A DNA stretch of 64,000 bases from Algoriphagus resistens (lineage in GTDB: Bacteria > Bacteroidota > Bacteroidia > Cytophagales > Cyclobacteriaceae): contig NZ_LMXN01000020.1 in the NCBI RefSeq assembly GCF_001442615.1, positions 1 to 64,000 of the forward strand. The letters run 5' to 3'. The position numbers and the translations under genes were made by a program. Below are positions 10,216 to 19,745 of this stretch, piece by piece (position 1 is the stretch's first letter; every line of letters begins with the position of its first letter). The notes under the pieces are model-generated. The model made no database searches. It was given only the letters and a program-made list of their open reading frames with translations, and was not told where the DNA came from.

Positions 10216-11862
10216 TCACTTTTCTAGGGTTCTTTCAGAAAAAACTTCAATCTTCCCGTCTAACTCTTTGATTTCAGTGTCGATTAAAGAAAAAATCTCA
10301 AAAGTTGACAAACGAGAATCAAAAATACCCTTTTCGTTATTGACCAAATTCATCAAACCACGAATATTTGCCACAGGCTTTCTAAATACATGAGAAACTA
10401 TCCATGGGGTACTTTTCTTAATCCAATCATTTTTAAGAGAATTAACGAAATCGCCTGTGACATCACTTAAATAGATGAGATGATTATTTGCAATGACATG
10501 GTGATCAATTTTTTTGAATGAGATTTCAAACACATAGTAAACTGACTCATTATTCAGTTGAAGAATGATCTTTTTTGAAATATCTTCAAAAACAGAGGTC
10601 AAATCATTCCTTAAAATATTAAAAACCAGTATCATACTATCTCTATCAACTGCATTCTTAAGAAATAATACAAGTTCCAAATACGTGTATTGCTTTTTAG
10701 TAAAAATTAGGAAACGCTCTAAAAATCTATCATTAAATATTACCTGTTTCTTAAGAATATCAATTTCTAAGAAATATGAATTTGGTACTCCATTTAATCT
10801 CTTGAAATTTTCAAATGAGTTCATAAGTGAATTTTTCATTTGAAAAAATTTCGAAACATTTAATCCAAATACAATCCCTCCTTTTGTAACAGTATTATCA
10901 TGAATTGGATAACACATAAATTGAAAATTATCATTTCTTATTTTTTCCTCAGATATCAGCACTTCATTATCCTTTACAGAATTGTTCCAAGAAGAATTAG
11001 ATTTCAAAAATTTTGAAACAGTATCCAAAAATTTAGACCCCTCCTTAAAATTAAAGATGGAATTAGTGTCTGGGTAATAGTTTTTAAAAATTCTATTTCC
11101 ATATGAAATAGAACCCTTATCGTCAAATATAAAAACGATAGAGTTGATCTTGTCAAAGATTGAATTAAAATTCTCATTTTTAAAATTCAGAAACATGAAA
11201 TTTTCTCTAAAAATAATCAAAGAAAAAAATGAAAAACCAGATAGTAGTATAGTTGCCCCTGGGATTTCAAACCCATGAGAAAACGGGAAATATATTTGAA
11301 AAACCAATTCGTACGCCAAAGGAATTAGTAGTCCTATAAAAAACAATTTCAATTTTTTAAAATTGGTCTCATCTACTAACAGAGCATACCCAACTATACA
11401 AATTGATACGGTTATACCAAGCCCGATCCAGATCCGTATTAATTTATCCAAGGATCCTTCCCTAAAACCTAAAACTAATCCAAAAGTCTCTGATTCAAGA
11501 AAAATCCTTGGTATTGGAAATGTTATATAGGATATAAATAAAAATAAGCTAATTATAAAAAACAGGAACCTTATCCAAAAAAAATACTTGATTACCACCA
11601 ATTTTGTTTCGTATACAGCATCTAAGAGAAACGCTCCTAATGCTATCCAAAAAAAAGACAGATATAGATCTACCTGATTTATCACCTCAATAGAAATCGA
11701 CAGTCTTAAGAGAAGATACTCTACCTGGCACAATAGCAATACAACGTTAAACACAAGGATTTTTTTCTCAAACGAAGTCCCTAACCCCTTAACAATTAAT
11801 ATGGCAATAGTCACCACGTTAATTAGAATGCTGAAAAAGGTTAGGTATGCTAGTAGTGTCAC
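10216..11862 (-). CDS. 7-TM/PAS sensor protein with histidine-box DHp-like end but no ATPase domain
   Basis: 548 residues. About seven hydrophobic segments fill residues 1-215, resembling 7TM sensor modules. A PAS-like region follows (about 225-340, FIFDDKGSISYGN), then a second PAS-like stretch (about 345-470). The C-terminus, WIVSHVFRKPVANIRGL (His at about 491), matches the H-box of HisKA dimerisation domains, with a second helix to the end. There is no N-box, G1 or G2 motif, and the protein stops where a HATPase domain should begin. The stop at 10216 is followed by no downstream ATPase frame. It therefore cannot autophosphorylate by itself. It may be a phosphotransfer or phosphatase partner, a decoy, or a truncated kinase. 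It is read 17 bp after the receiver gene at 11880-12326, so the two probably form an operon. Confidence 0.75.
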   Translation of the reverse strand: MTLLAYLTFFSILINVVTIAILIVKGLGTSFEKKILVFNVVLLLCQVEYLLLRLSISIEVINQVDLYLSFFWIALGAFLLDAVYETKLVVIKYFFWIRFLFFIISLFLFISYITFPIPRIFLESETFGLVLGFREGSLDKLIRIWIGLGITVSICIVGYALLVDETNFKKLKLFFIGLLIPLAYELVFQIYFPFSHGFEIPGATILLSGFSFFSLIIFRENFMFLNFKNENFNSIFDKINSIVFIFDDKGSISYGNRIFKNYYPDTNSIFNFKEGSKFLDTVSKFLKSNSSWNNSVKDNEVLISEEKIRNDNFQFMCYPIHDNTVTKGGIVFGLNVSKFFQMKNSLMNSFENFKRLNGVPNSYFLEIDILKKQVIFNDRFLERFLIFTKKQYTYLELVLFLKNAVDRDSMILVFNILRNDLTSVFEDISKKIILQLNNESVYYVFEISFKKIDHHVIANNHLIYLSDVTGDFVNSLKNDWIKKSTPWIVSHVFRKPVANIRGLMNLVNNEKGIFDSRLSTFEIFSLIDTEIKELDGKIEVFSERTLEK

Positions 11863-11879
11863 GTAAATAGGTAATCCCC

Positions 11880-12326
11880 TTAGCGTTTAGTAATTGTTCT
11901 GGGGGTATTTGTTGGTGAAAAATTATAAAAGCAATCTACTACCTGCTTTGCTTTGGTAATTTCCAATGGTTTTGAAATGTAACAATCCACCCTAGGCTCG
12001 GTCAATGACATAGAAATATCATCTTGATCTATTGAGGAAGAATGCATAATCACCCGTATTCGTTTTTCAGGGTCATAAGTATTTAATCGTTCTAAAAATT
12101 CAAAGCCATTAATCTGCGGCATATTTATATCCAGAAGAACCTTCAAGGTGCTTCCTCTAGTTTTATCATCTTGAATTAAACGTTCAATGTGTGCCAACCC
12201 TTCCTGTGGATACTTAAATGAAGTGAGCTTGATTTTTTTCTCTGAAGCAAATAATTTCTCTAATAAAAACCGGGACAACAGAAGAGAAACCGGATCGTCA
12301 TCAACTAATATTATCTCTGTATCCAT
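11880..12326 (-). CDS. Stand-alone response regulator receiver protein
   Basis: The frame is open upstream to a TTG at 12422, but the ATG at 12326 is preceded by AGGAGGTGAT and starts directly at the first receiver strand (MDTEIILVDDDPVS), so I place the start there (148 residues). It is a single receiver domain: acidic triplet DDD near residue 8, phosphoacceptor Asp in KVLLDINMPQINGF, and Lys in ISKPLE. No output domain follows. Such single-domain regulators act in phosphorelays or by protein contact. It sits upstream of, and probably in one transcript with, the ATPase-less 7-TM sensor at 10216-11862. A phosphotransfer link between them is inferred. Confidence 0.85.
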   Translation of the reverse strand: MDTEIILVDDDPVSLLLSRFLLEKLFASEKKIKLTSFKYPQEGLAHIERLIQDDKTRGSTLKVLLDINMPQINGFEFLERLNTYDPEKRIRVIMHSSSIDQDDISMSLTEPRVDCYISKPLEITKAKQVVDCFYNFSPTNTPRTITKR

Positions 12327-12452
12327 TATTCTATCACCTCCTGCACTATCATTTGTTTGATTGACACCTCTCCTTGTTCCTTTTCCATTATTAAAAATAC
12401 TATCAAATGGACCTATGTGCAAGCCAAGAAAAAAAGGGTAACTGACAAATAA

Positions 12453-12491
12453 TTTTCACATACCTGTTTTTTTACTTTCACATACGTGAAA
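12453..12491. promoter_or_regulatory. Candidate operator: 16-bp palindrome plus half-site
   Basis: TTTCACATACGTGAAA at 12476-12491 is a perfect inverted repeat with a 4-base centre. The half TTTCACATAC recurs at 12454, exactly 22 bp away, about two helical turns. It lies about 130-165 bp upstream of the receiver/7-TM operon. The regulator is unknown. Confidence 0.45.
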
Positions 12492-12695
12492 ATATATTTT
12501 GATATTTTTAAAAATAATGATTAAAAGTAATGACATAACATTACTGTTCAATTGAGTAACAAATCTTACACTAGCCATAACAAAAAAAAGACTAGCGACT
12601 CATATAATTTCGAGACTTAAAATCTGTGTTCATGCCATCCTATAAACAGCTGATAAAAACTACATTTCTCCACTAATTGGGGCAGCAATTCCACA

Positions 12696-14978
12696 TCAGC
12701 CATCGTTTTGCTTTATGACCCGATATGCCTTACTCCCTCTGGATGTTTCCATCCTGAGAATATAAATTCCCTCAGGCAAATTACTAAGATCTCTAAATTC
12801 TATTAGTTCTCCATAGGAAAGCCTGTCCATCCGAAGCTGTCGAATGACTACACCATTTGTATTCAGAAGAGAAGCTACCACCGGCACATCCAAATCAAGG
12901 GTAGATTCCACAGTAAAGTTTTCTACAAAGGAATTTGGAAATACCAAAAAAACCGGAAGATCAAAACTATCGATTTCGGCCATCCGTACCTCGCTATAAA
13001 AATCGGAACCCTCAGTCCCCTTGATAATAAAAAGCCTATAGTAATTACGGCCTGGCAGCGGGTGTTGATCTGTAAACTCCATAGGGATTTTCTCCATACC
13101 TGTATCAATAGGCAAACTGCCGATGGCAGTAAATTCAAGATTTGAAGAAGCCCGCTGGATCATGACAGATCCCTCAAGCTGCTCATTACTCAGTTCCCAA
13201 ACTAACTTCACCTGTCTCCCCTCTTTTGCCTGAACATTAAATGTATGGACCATAGAAGGTAGGATAATAAAGTTATACAGCAAAAAGTCCTTTATTGCTT
13301 TACATTCTGAAGATGATTCGTATTCAAGTGATAACTCATAGCCCTCTACAGCAGCAGTAGTATTGCTTATGGTTAGCCGTCCATTTTCATCCACTTCAAA
13401 AGTACCTCCATCAGTCTCAAGACCATCCAACTGAACCCCCTCTTTATACCATGTAAATGTTCCTGTTCCTAAAAATGGTGCAGCGATATTAGGATCTATA
13501 ACAACGTCCGAGCCTACAGGATAGCTAATCTTATTACCTTCACCCATAGTACCTCCCTGAGGATATATTGATATGTCATCTTCCTGAGGAAGCGGATTAA
13601 CTATAACTTGTATTGAGCTCAATTTAGTTTGATTAATACATCCTGAACGTTGGGTTCCAAGTCTGAACTGGTGAATTCCCGGCGATAGGTTTTGGGAAAT
13701 TGTATAATCAGAGACATTTCCTGATAGTAAGTCTCCATTTTCATCATACCAAAAAAATTGATCACCAAGTTCAACAGCTGAAGGCTCAAAAGTCAACTGC
13801 TCTCCTTCACATATAATCAAAGACTTTCCATCTGATTCTAAAATGGAAGGTGAAGTCAATGTCCTTGAGATTTCATATACTTCTAAATTATTAAGAGCAC
13901 TTAACAACCCTTGACCTAAAGAGACTTCAATCCGATTAAAAACAGCCGATGCAGGGTAAGTCAATTCATACTTGTTTCCAGCTCCTCCTAATAAGGTAAG
14001 ACGTAGAAATGATGCATCTAAAGCCAAGGGTTGAGCTAGTGAACGATCATTGTAAGTAGTGATAGCTAAATTTTGAGAAATTAAGTTAGCATCTAACAAT
14101 CCTCCTGCCGGATTTCTAAGAACAACTCTTATCGAATCTCCAGCCCTACTAAGGTCATCAAAAAGTGCTGTCACATGAGTTTTATCTGACAAAAGAGAAA
14201 CATTTGACCTCAAGTTTGCGTAAGTACCCGCATTACCATCAATAGCGAGATCTGAATCCTCCACAGGATTCAGTCCTCCGACCAGAGGAGCTGTGCTCCC
14301 GTAAATCACATCTTTCACACCTTCGCAATTAACTGAGCCTGCTGTAGTCAAGTAATATGCAGCATAAACTCTAAAATATCCACCCAGGCTCAGTAATGAA
14401 GAAAAATTAATTCTTATTCGATTAAAATCTGGTCCAGTGATAGCTGGATTTAAAACAATTTCCTGCACATTATCTCCTCCCAAAACACTCAGTAAATCAG
14501 AAGCAGGATATTGGGGACTAACTGATATCGTATTTCTATATGCTCGAAAATTTATGTTACTAAGAAGACCAGCCAACCCAGGCGCATAACCTACCTTGAT
14601 TCTAATAGTTGTACCGGCAGGTATTGGATTAGTAAAACTTAGTTCTAAATACCTTGACCCTAATAGTAACGGGAGGTTAATTTGGGCGTAGTTTTGAAGG
14701 TTGTTCCCAATTGCATCTTCAGGATTATCTATCACAATAGGATTACAGGTCAAACCATTTAAAATATTACATAATTCTCTCGCACTATTTGAAGCATAAA
14801 CCCTAGTCGTTTGCCCTGACACCTTACCAAAACCTCCTCCAAAAAACAAAGTCCCGAATAAACACAGTGCTATAAAAGCAGCTTTCAAAAACAGCTTCTT
14901 TAGAAAGATCTTGCGAGGCTTTTCAAGAGCCCCCTGCCATCTCCCAACGCGAAATTTCTCTGCTCTAAGTAGCATCAT
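12696..14978 (-). CDS. Secreted protein with Ig-like module and type IX secretion sorting domain
   Basis: The frame can start at a TTG (15029), but the ATG at 14978 fits better: a -7-like box lies just upstream at 15027-15034 and a basic segment plus hydrophobic core (KAAFIALCLFGTLFFGGGFG) ends at KVSGQ. About 760 residues. The N-terminal third repeats the module type of the giant protein (CNPIVIDNPEDAIG near residue 75, a second copy near 235). An Ig-like segment follows (about 395-560), then a linker with KLVWELSNEQLEG. The end is a classic T9SS type A sorting domain: FPNSFVENFTVES, then LPEGIYILRME close to the terminus. Such domains direct export through the type IX system and anchoring at the cell surface. 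The shared modules suggest a partner or smaller paralog of the giant protein; the function is unknown. Confidence 0.85.
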   Translation of the reverse strand: MMLLRAEKFRVGRWQGALEKPRKIFLKKLFLKAAFIALCLFGTLFFGGGFGKVSGQTTRVYASNSARELCNILNGLTCNPIVIDNPEDAIGNNLQNYAQINLPLLLGSRYLELSFTNPIPAGTTIRIKVGYAPGLAGLLSNINFRAYRNTISVSPQYPASDLLSVLGGDNVQEIVLNPAITGPDFNRIRINFSSLLSLGGYFRVYAAYYLTTAGSVNCEGVKDVIYGSTAPLVGGLNPVEDSDLAIDGNAGTYANLRSNVSLLSDKTHVTALFDDLSRAGDSIRVVLRNPAGGLLDANLISQNLAITTYNDRSLAQPLALDASFLRLTLLGGAGNKYELTYPASAVFNRIEVSLGQGLLSALNNLEVYEISRTLTSPSILESDGKSLIICEGEQLTFEPSAVELGDQFFWYDENGDLLSGNVSDYTISQNLSPGIHQFRLGTQRSGCINQTKLSSIQVIVNPLPQEDDISIYPQGGTMGEGNKISYPVGSDVVIDPNIAAPFLGTGTFTWYKEGVQLDGLETDGGTFEVDENGRLTISNTTAAVEGYELSLEYESSSECKAIKDFLLYNFIILPSMVHTFNVQAKEGRQVKLVWELSNEQLEGSVMIQRASSNLEFTAIGSLPIDTGMEKIPMEFTDQHPLPGRNYYRLFIIKGTEGSDFYSEVRMAEIDSFDLPVFLVFPNSFVENFTVESTLDLDVPVVASLLNTNGVVIRQLRMDRLSYGELIEFRDLSNLPEGIYILRMETSRGSKAYRVIKQNDG

Positions 14979-15026
14979 CCTTGACCCTTGTATTTGCTTT
15001 AAGGCACTTGGCCTTATAGTAAAATA

Positions 15027-15034
15027 CAAAAATA
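15027..15034 (-). promoter_or_regulatory. Possible -7 box (TATTTTTG) for the T9SS protein gene
   Basis: The plus strand reads CAAAAATA, i.e. TATTTTTG on the minus strand, matching the Bacteroidota TAnnTTTG -7 consensus. It lies about 50 bp upstream of the ATG at 14978. I see no good -33 TTG at the right distance, so the call is weak. Confidence 0.35.
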
Positions 15035-15292
15035 CAGCAGGCTAAAAGCATATTATTGTATAGCACTTAAACGAATCAAAAAACCGCTAGTACAAATACA
15101 TTTTCAAATAACTAAAATACATTTATACTGTTTTAAAAAAATATATCAAGAAAGATAAATACATTAAAACAACATATTTAGATCTTTTGATAACAAAATA
15201 CTACTTTTAAATTACGTTTATTGATATATTTGAATCAAAACCAGTAAAAGCTTCACATCCTCAATAACGTCAACAGAATTCCCACCAAACAA

Positions 15293-17665
15293 TCAATCGA
15301 AACCGTCGGAAGTATGATCTCCCTGAAAGGTAACAACTACAATAGTCCCTTTATTCAGTTTGGAATATATCGCAACCTTTCCTCCGTGCATCTCCACAAA
15401 ATTCTTCACTGCTACTAACCCAAAACCTGTACCTTCTATTCCATTTACATTTGACCCTCTAAAAAACGGCGTAAATACATACGGTAACTCTTCCTCTGCT
15501 ATCCCTAATCCAAAATCTCTCACTTCAATTCCAAAGGTGTCAGTGGTTTGGAACAACCGGACAACAGGTTTTCTGATATTCCCACCGTATTTCAAAGCAT
15601 TGCCTACTAAGTTGATTATACTGGTTTCAATTAAAAACTTATCCCATTCCACAGTAAAATCACCTTCAATCTCCGAAATATATTCGACCTCATTAAGATA
15701 GCCCTGGGTTCGCAATGCGCTTTCTACAAAATGACCTAGATAGACTACCTCCTTCTTCAACGCATAATTATTATTCACAAAGCGCTCATAATCAAGAGAA
15801 TGAATTACCAACTTATGAAGATTTTCCAGTTCTCGCTCAATTTTTCCATAGTGTGTTTTCATCTTGGCGGTTCCAAAACTATCAGGTAAATTCTCCAGGT
15901 AATACTTAGAAAGCTCCATACTGGAGATGATGGTCGCCAAGGGAGTTTTGAATTCATGAGAGACAATATTCATAAAATCAGAGACAAATGAACTGAACTG
16001 TTTCTCTTTCTTGAGCGATTTGACTAGTTGTTGCTCAAAATCCATCTGGGATGAAACATCCCTTATTACTGCAATTACCTTTTGATTGCTTTCTTCATGT
16101 AGGATATTGACATTGGATTCCACCCAATAACCACCATTCTTTTTACTGTTTAATTTAAGCCGGGATCTGTATCGGTCTTCGGTTAGCTGGAATTCGGAGG
16201 TGATCGTCTTTTTCAACAGGGTACTGATCTTGCTTTGAATTTCCTCAGGTCTAATCCCCTCATCAAAAAACTGAGAGGCTGCAGGGGAAATAAATTCAAA
16301 ATCAGAAATGCCGTCCATAACCACTATCAAATCGGGACTATGGTCTGCCACCTTCGCCAGTATTTTGGCTTTTACTACAGACTCTTTCTCAAATCGTATT
16401 TTATTCTGTTCTGATTTAAATGCTTCGATAATTACTGAATAGGTAGAAATAAAAGGTTTCAAGTCGGAAATGTCCTGATCCGTGAAGCCACTGGTTTTAT
16501 TTCCCAACCCAATCAAGCCAATAACTTCGGTCCCTTTGAAAATGGGAACACCCAGGAAATTATCAACTGAGGGGTGTCCAGGGACATTCTTTCCTTTCGT
16601 ATGAGGATTTGATCTGGGGTTATTTTCCAGAATGATTTTAGATTCCACAATACAGGCACCAAATAGATTATCCAAATGACGGAACAAAAAATTATCTTTA
16701 ATATGATTGTGGTACAACTTTCTTGCAGCTTCTCCTTGATGGGAGAAATCAGTAGCCGCATGAATCTTCAAAACTTGTTTTCCTTCAGAATTGAGATTTA
16801 CCTTCCCCACAAATCCAAGTTTGGCATCTATTACCTTTAGGATATTAGCCAATAATAAATCATATGGATTAGCCCCTTCGGATTGGGACAAAAAATGATT
16901 TTGTACCTCTACTACTCTGGACAGCAATTCATTTGTTCGTGTCAGCTTTTCTTCTGTAGTTTTCTGAATTGAGATATTCTTAAAACTGCAAAAAATCAAC
17001 ACATCTTGCTCCGGGATGGTTTTATACAAACTCAGCTCAAACCACGTTCCTTCCTCTTTTCCTGAATAAAGCTTGGTCTCAATGGAAAAGGTAGAGGAAC
17101 TCGCATCTAATACCCAGTCAATCACTGCATTGAATTCTCGTTTGTCCACAAAAAAATCTTTTATGACAAAACCTGTAACCAATTCCGAAGCAGGTTGACC
17201 CAGAAGTGAGGTAGCAGCAGCATTCACCACTATTGCACGCGTAAGCCCCTTATCAAACAGAATAGCGGGGTTATCCATTTTCTCTATGACCTCTACCAGT
17301 GCAGGGTATGAGACCTCAAAAATATTTTTTCTTACCAAGAAATTGAGTACCGTGTGAAAGCTATTACTTTCATGATTGACCCAACTCAACTCATTTATCT
17401 GGAATTTCACCCCTTTCCAATGCAGGGTATAGTTAAAAAACTGTTCTCCTTTTTTATGAAAATTTCTAGATATAATGTAATTTTGATCAAGGGAACTAGC
17501 TAAAGTAAATTTTTCGAACTCATCTAGGGATTTTACTATAGAAGTAAACTCTTTGCCAAAATGTTTTTCAAGGCGATTACTGACTTTGAGGAGTCTTCTT
17601 GACCCTAAATCGAAAACTAAATCCTCATTTTTAAAAACTGTAATTTGTGATTCGTTCTCACTCAT
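15293..17665 (-). CDS. Soluble PAS-GAF-PAS sensor histidine kinase
   Basis: 790 residues with no signal peptide or membrane segment. In order: an N-terminal region of unknown fold (1-100), PAS (about 105-225, DNPAILFDKGLTRAIVVNAAA), GAF (about 250-415, FLGVPIFKGTEVIGLIGLGNK), PAS (about 430-550, GGYWVESNVNI), HisKA with H-box MNIVSHEFKTPLATI (His near 571), and HATPase with N-box NLVGNALKYGG (near 687), G1 VRDFGLGI and G2 GTGFGLVAV. All catalytic motifs are present. The gene diverges from the LytTR regulator at 17751 across an 85-bp gap, so the two are likely a cytoplasmic two-component pair. The paralogous LytTR regulator at 9418 may be a second target. The signal is unknown. Confidence 0.93.
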   Translation of the reverse strand: MSENESQITVFKNEDLVFDLGSRRLLKVSNRLEKHFGKEFTSIVKSLDEFEKFTLASSLDQNYIISRNFHKKGEQFFNYTLHWKGVKFQINELSWVNHESNSFHTVLNFLVRKNIFEVSYPALVEVIEKMDNPAILFDKGLTRAIVVNAAATSLLGQPASELVTGFVIKDFFVDKREFNAVIDWVLDASSSTFSIETKLYSGKEEGTWFELSLYKTIPEQDVLIFCSFKNISIQKTTEEKLTRTNELLSRVVEVQNHFLSQSEGANPYDLLLANILKVIDAKLGFVGKVNLNSEGKQVLKIHAATDFSHQGEAARKLYHNHIKDNFLFRHLDNLFGACIVESKIILENNPRSNPHTKGKNVPGHPSVDNFLGVPIFKGTEVIGLIGLGNKTSGFTDQDISDLKPFISTYSVIIEAFKSEQNKIRFEKESVVKAKILAKVADHSPDLIVVMDGISDFEFISPAASQFFDEGIRPEEIQSKISTLLKKTITSEFQLTEDRYRSRLKLNSKKNGGYWVESNVNILHEESNQKVIAVIRDVSSQMDFEQQLVKSLKKEKQFSSFVSDFMNIVSHEFKTPLATIISSMELSKYYLENLPDSFGTAKMKTHYGKIERELENLHKLVIHSLDYERFVNNNYALKKEVVYLGHFVESALRTQGYLNEVEYISEIEGDFTVEWDKFLIETSIINLVGNALKYGGNIRKPVVRLFQTTDTFGIEVRDFGLGIAEEELPYVFTPFFRGSNVNGIEGTGFGLVAVKNFVEMHGGKVAIYSKLNKGTIVVVTFQGDHTSDGFD

Positions 17666-17750
17666 TTTCTTTATTATCTTTTGGCAGCAAAGTCTTAAGT
17701 AAAACCCAATATTTAATATATTTTGTTTAAAAAATTCTTACCAGCTACAT

Positions 17751-18491
17751 ATGCTTGAAACATTTACCAAGACCAAAATATTATTAGTTGAGGATAATTT
17801 CAATCTTTCTGAAAATATCAGGGAAATCCTAAGCCTAAACGGGTATGAAATATTGGAAATCTTAGATGAAGCTGAGACCGCCTTGTTAACTATAGAATCA
17901 ACTTCACCCGATGTGGTATTAGTGGACATCAAATTAAAGGGAACAAAAACAGGAATTGAGCTGGCTGAAGAACTTCGCCAGAGTATGGATGTCCCTATTG
18001 TTTTTCTTACTTCGGCTTCTGGGTCTGATGTAGTACAAAAAGTGAAGCATATTCGTCCTGACGGTTTTATCACCAAGCCATTTACTACCAATTCATTGAT
18101 TACAGCTATTGAGCTGGCAATGGAAAATCACAAGAGTGAAGCAACCGAATATTCTAAACCAGAGAAAAACAACTCTGCAGATTTATTTATCAGAGAAAAC
18201 GGCTGGCTTAAGAAAATCATAATTAATGATATTCACTGGATAAAAGCTGAAGGCACCTATACCCATATATTTGTCAATGGAAAACAGTATACCCTACGTA
18301 ACACTGTAAAGGATCTGATGCAGAAACTACCTTGTGATCAATTCTCAAGAATTCATAAATCTTTTATAGTAAACCTGAATAAAATTGAGGCCTTTAGCTC
18401 TTCTATTGTAAAAATCGAAGATGGCGAAATTCCAATTGGAAGAAAATACTATCAAGAGCTATTGAAAAACATCAACAAGCTTTCAAATTAG
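17751..18491 (+). CDS. LytTR-family response regulator (paralog of 9418-10146)
   Basis: 246 residues. The receiver has LVEDN, a phosphoacceptor Asp in VLVDIKLKGTKTGIEL, FLTS and ITKPF. The LytTR domain begins at about 145 with LFIRENGWLKKIIINDIHWIK-type sequence and contains HKSFIVNLNKIEAF. Sequence and length closely follow the regulator at 9418, so this is a recent paralog. It diverges from the PAS-GAF-PAS kinase, its probable partner. The 85-bp shared spacer contains TATATTTTG (one T longer than the -7 consensus), a possible promoter for this gene. Likely targets are the surface-protein genes in this region; this is inferred. Confidence 0.93.
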   Translation: MLETFTKTKILLVEDNFNLSENIREILSLNGYEILEILDEAETALLTIESTSPDVVLVDIKLKGTKTGIELAEELRQSMDVPIVFLTSASGSDVVQKVKHIRPDGFITKPFTTNSLITAIELAMENHKSEATEYSKPEKNNSADLFIRENGWLKKIIINDIHWIKAEGTYTHIFVNGKQYTLRNTVKDLMQKLPCDQFSRIHKSFIVNLNKIEAFSSSIVKIEDGEIPIGRKYYQELLKNINKLSN

Positions 18492-18749
18492 TTTCTTTTC
18501 CGAGTGATCCAGCACACTCACCTTTCCCCTATCCGGGCCAATGGTTATCCCCATTTCAATTAATGGCCGGGCGATGGATTTTGACTGCTTTTTCCTTTAA
18601 CCAATGCTTAATTTTTAATTTCGTTTTTAAAAATTACCACAGTTTAAACCTAAGCGCAATCAGCCTTTTAAAGAAGAGTCCAAGTGCTTTCCCAAGCTTC
18701 TTCCCCCATTTTCCAATTCATTTTATGCTTAATCTTTCCCAAGAAAGTA

Positions 18750-19520
18750 TCACTTCCATTTAAACGCAAAATAGGAAGTAGGCAGGTCTGCCGTATTGCG
18801 AATACCATGAACCAACTGGGATTCTATAAAATAAAAGTCTCCTGCAGTAGCACTGTACTCCTTGCTGTCTATTGTCATTGTTGTCTCGCCGGATATCATA
18901 AGTATCATCTCCGACTCTCCATGTGCATGCGGTTCGTGACTTGGTCCTCTTTTATCCAGTGTCGTCACATGCATCTCTAACCTCTCGCACATGGCTGTAG
19001 ACCTGTCAAAATAAGATCGGCTCCCACCATTTTTACCAGGTTTGAATGCCAGAGAATCTGCATTTATCATCAGGGAATTCCCAGAGACAATACCTCTTTC
19101 TATATCCATTTTATTTTTGGACCGATATCTTATCACAAAATAGGTAAGAGGGCCATCTCCGGCATTAGAAAGGGAATGCATCTGCTGTGGCATTAAGGAC
19201 ACCACCCCATTTACTCCCAATATTGTACTCTTCCCCTCAATGGTTACTTTCATAAGTCCCTCCTTTACGATAATAATCTCTTCAATATCTTCATTGGCAT
19301 GTGCAGTACTGGGCTTGGCACCAGCCATCTGTGTGGTCGCATGCATTTCGAAGTATTCCAGGTGAGGGGATACACCCTCAACTATAGGACGGGACACCCG
19401 ATCTCCATTCGAAACCACCTCGTGGTCACTCCATTTGAATACACCTGATTTGATTGTTGGGAGTTGTGCAAACGTAGAGAGTGTCATAAGGCAAAAGAGG
19501 GAAACAAATAAATATTTCAT
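18750..19520 (-). CDS. Secreted two-cupin protein
   Basis: The frame opens at 19580, but the ATG at 19520 starts a typical signal peptide (MKYLFVSLFCLMTLSTFAQ), so I use it (256 residues). Two cupin folds follow. The first (about 60-150) has STAHANEDIEEIIIVKEG and MPQQMHSL. The second (about 180-256) has HEPHAHGESEMILMISGE and ESQLVHGI. The second keeps the HxH...E...H metal-ligand pattern; the first has a single H, then E and H. Bicupins include ureidoglycine aminohydrolase and pirin- or mannose-isomerase-like proteins, but the signal peptide argues for a periplasmic role, and I cannot name a substrate. It converges with the LytTR gene and diverges from the YceI gene. Confidence 0.82.
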   Translation of the reverse strand: MKYLFVSLFCLMTLSTFAQLPTIKSGVFKWSDHEVVSNGDRVSRPIVEGVSPHLEYFEMHATTQMAGAKPSTAHANEDIEEIIIVKEGLMKVTIEGKSTILGVNGVVSLMPQQMHSLSNAGDGPLTYFVIRYRSKNKMDIERGIVSGNSLMINADSLAFKPGKNGGSRSYFDRSTAMCERLEMHVTTLDKRGPSHEPHAHGESEMILMISGETTMTIDSKEYSATAGDFYFIESQLVHGIRNTADLPTSYFAFKWK

Positions 19521-19745
19521 AACAAAAATCCGAGATGGCATCAAGCTAAATATAAGCAATAGTATTAAAATAACTGGCATTTATGATAATCAGACAGGTG
19601 CATCAACTTTTACTGCCGCATAACACCTAAGAACACATCTGGAGTAACAGCACTATAAATGATAATCAATCAGAACCTTATACCATCTTGTTCCGTCTTA
19701 TTTTACTCTTACCAAATCACTTTATCAACCAAACATCTAATACGT

